In this document: piece after piece, positions 12,449 to 14,293 of the stretch | How positions within the stretch are numbered: the first letter of the stretch is position 1 | Layout of the letters: every line of letters starts with the position of its first letter | Assembly (NCBI GenBank): GCA_034437315.1 | Contig: DAOTUC010000027.1 | Span: forward strand, 1-14,293 | Direction of reading: 5' to 3' | Source of the DNA: DSAR01 sp034437315 | Lineage (GTDB): Bacteria > Chloroflexota > Anaerolineae > B4-G1 | Length of the DNA: 14,293 nt | Position numbers and translations under genes: made by a program | The notes under the pieces: model-generated | Told to the model about the DNA's origin: nothing | Databases searched by the model: none | What the model saw: the letters and a program-made list of their open reading frames with translations, nothing else

Positions 12449-13411
12449 TCATTCCTCTTCCGCGCCCATCTCGCTCCGCAGCCCTTGAGCGTGCTCCCGG
12501 TCGTGGGATATAAAGGCGGAGAGCCATTGATAGGCCACGCCCTCCGGCCCCCAGGGGAAGACGTAAGAGCGCATCAGGTCGGCCTGGCGCATACCATCCA
12601 GGATTTCCAGCAGTTCTTCTCGCGCCGCGTGTAGATCGGCCCAGATCTCTTCCCAGGGTTGATCGGCCCGCGCCTGGGCCTGTCTCTCGTTCCAGGCGTC
12701 GATGTCGGCGATGTAGGCTATGTCGAGCGGGCGGCCGGCGGCCATCCGGCGCAACCCCTCGACGCCCACCCATTCCCAATCGGCCACGTGGCCTAGCACA
12801 TCCTTCAACGTCCATGCCCCACAGATGGGGCGTGAGGTCCGTTCCGCCGGGGTCGCCATCGCGGCGGCGGTCAGCAGTTCCTCGCGCGTAGCGTTCAGGG
12901 CCGCCAGCAGGAGGCCTTTGAAACCGGCGTCTTCTTCCAACTGCTGTTCCTCCCGCCAGGCGGCGATCTGGGCGACGTGTTCGGCGTCGTGTCGCCACTG
13001 GATCTCCAGGCAATGGGGGAAGGTCCAATCTCGATCCTGAAAGGAGCGGTTCTCGAAAAACACGTTCTCGGGCAGATCCCGCAGCCAGGCGATCCAGAAG
13101 GCGCGGGCATCCTGTAGTTCATCCAATACCTCGTTCAGGGAGCGATCCCGCCACTCGGTCACCGCGGCGGCGTTGAAAGCGTCCACCGCAACGTCCTCAG
13201 GGGGTTCTCCGGCTAACGACCTTTTCATCTGCCGGTACTCCCAACGATCCCAGGCGGCGATGTGGGCCAGCAGATCCTTGACTGTCCAGCGCTCCAGGCA
13301 GGGCGTTTCCGTCAACGTCTCCTCATCCAACCCTAAAAGCTCCGCCAGCAGTTGACCGCGTCCCGCGGCCAGGCGAGCGATCAATTTCCCCTGTTCTTGA
13401 AAACGGCTCAT
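12449..13411 (-). CDS. Tandem DinB-family (DinB_2/DfsB-like) protein
   Basis: The product has 320 residues, about twice the usual 150-170, because two DinB four-helix bundles are fused. Repeat one contains RWTVKDLLAHIAAWD (41-55) with His50, and HDAEH (141-145). Repeat two contains AWTLKDVLGHVADWE (199-213) with His208, and HDREH (303-307). The three histidines per repeat are the expected divalent metal ligands, so both sites look intact. DinB-fold proteins include thiol-dependent (bacillithiol or mycothiol) transferases and many uncharacterised stress proteins; the specific reaction is unknown. The ATG has a consensus AAGGAGG seven bases upstream. The gene is 55 bases ahead of the AhpD-like selenoprotein on the same strand, suggesting a shared thiol or oxidative stress role. 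A 13-nt tandem repeat lies upstream. Confidence 0.87.
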   Translation of the reverse strand: MSRFQEQGKLIARLAAGRGQLLAELLGLDEETLTETPCLERWTVKDLLAHIAAWDRWEYRQMKRSLAGEPPEDVAVDAFNAAAVTEWRDRSLNEVLDELQDARAFWIAWLRDLPENVFFENRSFQDRDWTFPHCLEIQWRHDAEHVAQIAAWREEQQLEEDAGFKGLLLAALNATREELLTAAAMATPAERTSRPICGAWTLKDVLGHVADWEWVGVEGLRRMAAGRPLDIAYIADIDAWNERQAQARADQPWEEIWADLHAAREELLEILDGMRQADLMRSYVFPWGPEGVAYQWLSAFISHDREHAQGLRSEMGAEEE

Positions 13412-13464
13412 CCTGTAACCTCCTTGCTAAATTGTGGTAAACCTGCATCTGTGTCATCACTTTT

Positions 13465-13503
13465 GAACGCTCCTTCCGAACGCTCCTTTCGAACGCTCAT
13501 CCC
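13465..13503. repeat. Three tandem 13-nt repeats upstream of the DinB/AhpD operon
   Basis: The unit GAACGCTCCTTYC occurs at 13465, 13478 and 13491, the third copy diverging after GAACGCTC. On the minus strand it reads as repeated GGAGCGTTC about 55-90 bases upstream of the DinB start, in a position suited to a regulator binding array. It could also be simple slippage duplication. Confidence 0.6.
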
Positions 13504-13519
13504 ACGCGCTCTCGGTGCG

Positions 13520-13550
13520 CCCGAAGGCTGGGTCGTTGCCCGGCATCGGG
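13520..13550. repeat. Hairpin in the divergent DinB/rpsO intergenic region
   Basis: CCCGA (13520-13524) pairs with TCGGG (13546-13550). Inside it GCTGGG (13527-13532) pairs with CCCGGC (13539-13544) around a 6-base loop. No T-run follows on either strand and neither flanking gene is known to be transcribed through it, so its role is unclear. The rest of the 13412-13633 intergenic stretch shows no gene. Confidence 0.4.
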
Positions 13551-13633
13551 ATTAGTTTACTATGAGTGCTCTAAATTGTCTAGGAAAATGCTGGGGCCAG
13601 CAGGCGCTCACCATCGAATCCTTTTATTTTTAT

Positions 13634-13662
13634 TTGCGCCTGTCGGTGAATCGTGGTACAAT
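13634..13662 (+). promoter_or_regulatory. rpsO promoter with extended -10
   Basis: TACAAT (13657-13662) is preceded by TGG, giving an extended -10 (TGn). TTGCGC lies 17 bases upstream as a weak -35. Transcription would begin near 13669, leaving a leader of about 60 bases before the GTG start. Confidence 0.55.
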
Positions 13663-13675
13663 ATCGCCCGCAAAG

Positions 13676-13718
13676 TTGGTAGAGGCAATTTCAGCCTTAT
13701 CCATTTGTATCATACCAA
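13676..13718 (+). promoter_or_regulatory. Structured leader of rpsO, candidate S15 autoregulatory site
   Basis: TTGGTA (13676-13681) pairs with TACCAA (13713-13718), which abuts the AAGGAGG ribosome binding site. An inner hairpin forms between AGGC (13683-13686) and GCCT (13694-13697). S15 is known in several phyla to repress its own translation through leader RNA structures of differing architecture. This leader would place the ribosome binding site at the base of such a fold. Confidence 0.4.
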
Positions 13719-13728
13719 GGAGGAAATA

Positions 13729-13998
13729 GTGTCGTTAAGTAAGCGTGAGAAAGAGACGATATTCGAGGAATTTGGCCGTTCGCCCGACGATACTGGGTCG
13801 CCAGAAGTTCAAATTGCGTTGTTGACGACGCGCATCAAGTATTTGACGGAGCATCTGAAGATGCACCGGCACGATGAACACTCACGGCGTGGCTTGATCC
13901 GCATGGTCGGCAAGCGTCGCAAGCATCTGAACTACCTGAGCCGCAAGTCGCCGGAACGCTATCGAGACATTCTCAACCGGCTTGACCTGCGTCGCTAA
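13729..13998 (+). CDS. rpsO: 30S ribosomal protein S15
   Basis: The product has 89 residues, exactly the usual S15 length. It binds the central domain of 16S rRNA early in small-subunit assembly and contributes to an intersubunit bridge. DTGSPEVQIALLTTRI (21-36), LTEHLKMHRHDEHSRRGL (39-56) and KRRKHLNYL (62-70) are the conserved family signatures. The start is a GTG five bases after AAGGAGG. The reading frame stays open upstream but has no comparable ribosome binding site, and the shorter protein matches the family. It has its own promoter and a structured leader. In many bacteria pnp follows rpsO; here about 295 bases without a convincing gene follow before the window ends. Confidence 0.97.
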   Translation: MSLSKREKETIFEEFGRSPDDTGSPEVQIALLTTRIKYLTEHLKMHRHDEHSRRGLIRMVGKRRKHLNYLSRKSPERYRDILNRLDLRR

Positions 13999-14002
13999 CG
14001 TG

Positions 14003-14085
14003 TCAGGGCCTAACCGGTGGGATTCCTGTACAGCGAGGAAGAATTTGCCGTCAGCCCTGATTGGTTCTGGCTCGTCCAGGTTAGG
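14003..14085 (+). ncRNA. Structured region downstream of rpsO, pseudoknot-compatible
   Basis: TCAGGGC (14003-14009) complements GCCCTGA (14054-14060), and CCTAACC (14009-14015) complements GGTTAGG (14079-14085). The arms interleave, so the two helices form a pseudoknot or exclude one another. Two local hairpins lie inside: TTCCT/AGGAA (14023-14027 with 14036-14040) and CTGG/CCAG (14067-14070 with 14076-14079). It matches no RNA family I recognise. It may be a 3' untranslated structure or the leader of a following gene. Confidence 0.35.
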
Positions 14086-14215
14086 AGTTCGCTCAATATC
14101 GCTTGTCTATCAAACAAAATTTTCTGGTTTTATATCGTTTAGTTTGCTTTGTCGGCGGCTCATACGTGGCGATTGCCGCTAATGGGGCCTTGCCGAATAG
14201 AGTCGATCGATTGAG

Positions 14216-14252
14216 CGAGTAGATGCGGGAGCGTGCGCCCATCTACTCGTTT
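14216..14252 (+). terminator. Possible intrinsic terminator or attenuator after rpsO
   Basis: CGAGTAGATG (14216-14225) and CATCTACTCG (14240-14249) form a perfect 10-bp stem with a 14-base loop, followed by only three T. The short U-tract makes termination uncertain. The remaining sequence from 14086 to the right edge shows no gene. Confidence 0.4.
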
Positions 14253-14293
14253 GCATATGTGTAGAAATTGAATTAGCAACGGGGGTCAAGTGC

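Noticed and set aside
13465..13503. CRISPR array
   Set aside because: The repeats are contiguous 13-nt units without spacers, and no cas genes are nearby.
13982..14182. 66-codon open frame after rpsO
   Set aside because: There is no ribosome binding site, it overlaps the rpsO end, its composition is not coding-like, and the region is self-complementary RNA.

Overview
The window is bacterial, densely coded and mostly GC-rich. It is probably from an anaerobe: it carries a cluster of cobalamin (corrinoid)-dependent methyltransferases with their reductive activator. The GC content, the short GC-rich palindromes between genes and the domain mix would fit a Chloroflexota (Anaerolineae-like) genome, but this is inference and no marker in the window proves it.

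Layout. (1) 1-2128, minus strand: the first 19 codons of an enolase-superfamily gene, a probable type II restriction endonuclease, and its TSPPY-type DNA methyltransferase. This block is visibly more AT-rich than the rest and looks acquired. (2) 2295-4399, minus strand: a nitroreductase, a corrinoid protein, and a GntR/HutC-type repressor joined to that corrinoid protein by an ATGA stop/start overlap. (3) 4400-4758: a divergent regulatory region with a repressor promoter overlapped by a HutC-type operator, a consensus sigma-70 promoter whose spacer is a perfect 16-bp palindrome, a second promoter, and a short ORF that may be a gene remnant or leader. (4) 4759-11742, plus strand: a probable operon of corrinoid protein A, URO-D methyltransferase A, corrinoid protein B, URO-D methyltransferase B, an MFS transporter and a 2Fe-2S/ASKHA corrinoid activator. 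(5) 11767-13411, minus strand: an AhpD-like gene with an in-frame TGA exactly at the second redox Cys of CxxC, plus a tandem-DinB protein. (6) 13412-14293: an intergenic region with 13-nt tandem repeats, rpsO (ribosomal protein S15) with its promoter and structured leader, and a structured non-coding tail.

How the genes work together. The transporter would bring in a methylated compound. The URO-D methyltransferases would move methyl groups onto or off the two corrinoid proteins. The RACo-like activator would reduce corrinoid that has slipped to Co(II) back to Co(I). The GntR regulator probably controls both its own promoter and the divergent operon. The third corrinoid protein, co-translated with that regulator, may be a spare carrier or part of a sensing circuit. 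The substrate cannot be read from the sequence.

Most notable observation: the AhpD-like gene at 11767-12393 is best read as a selenoprotein (C-x-x-U-x-x-x-H). A strong bacterial-SECIS-like hairpin sits directly after the TGA, with its apical loop starting 17 nt downstream.
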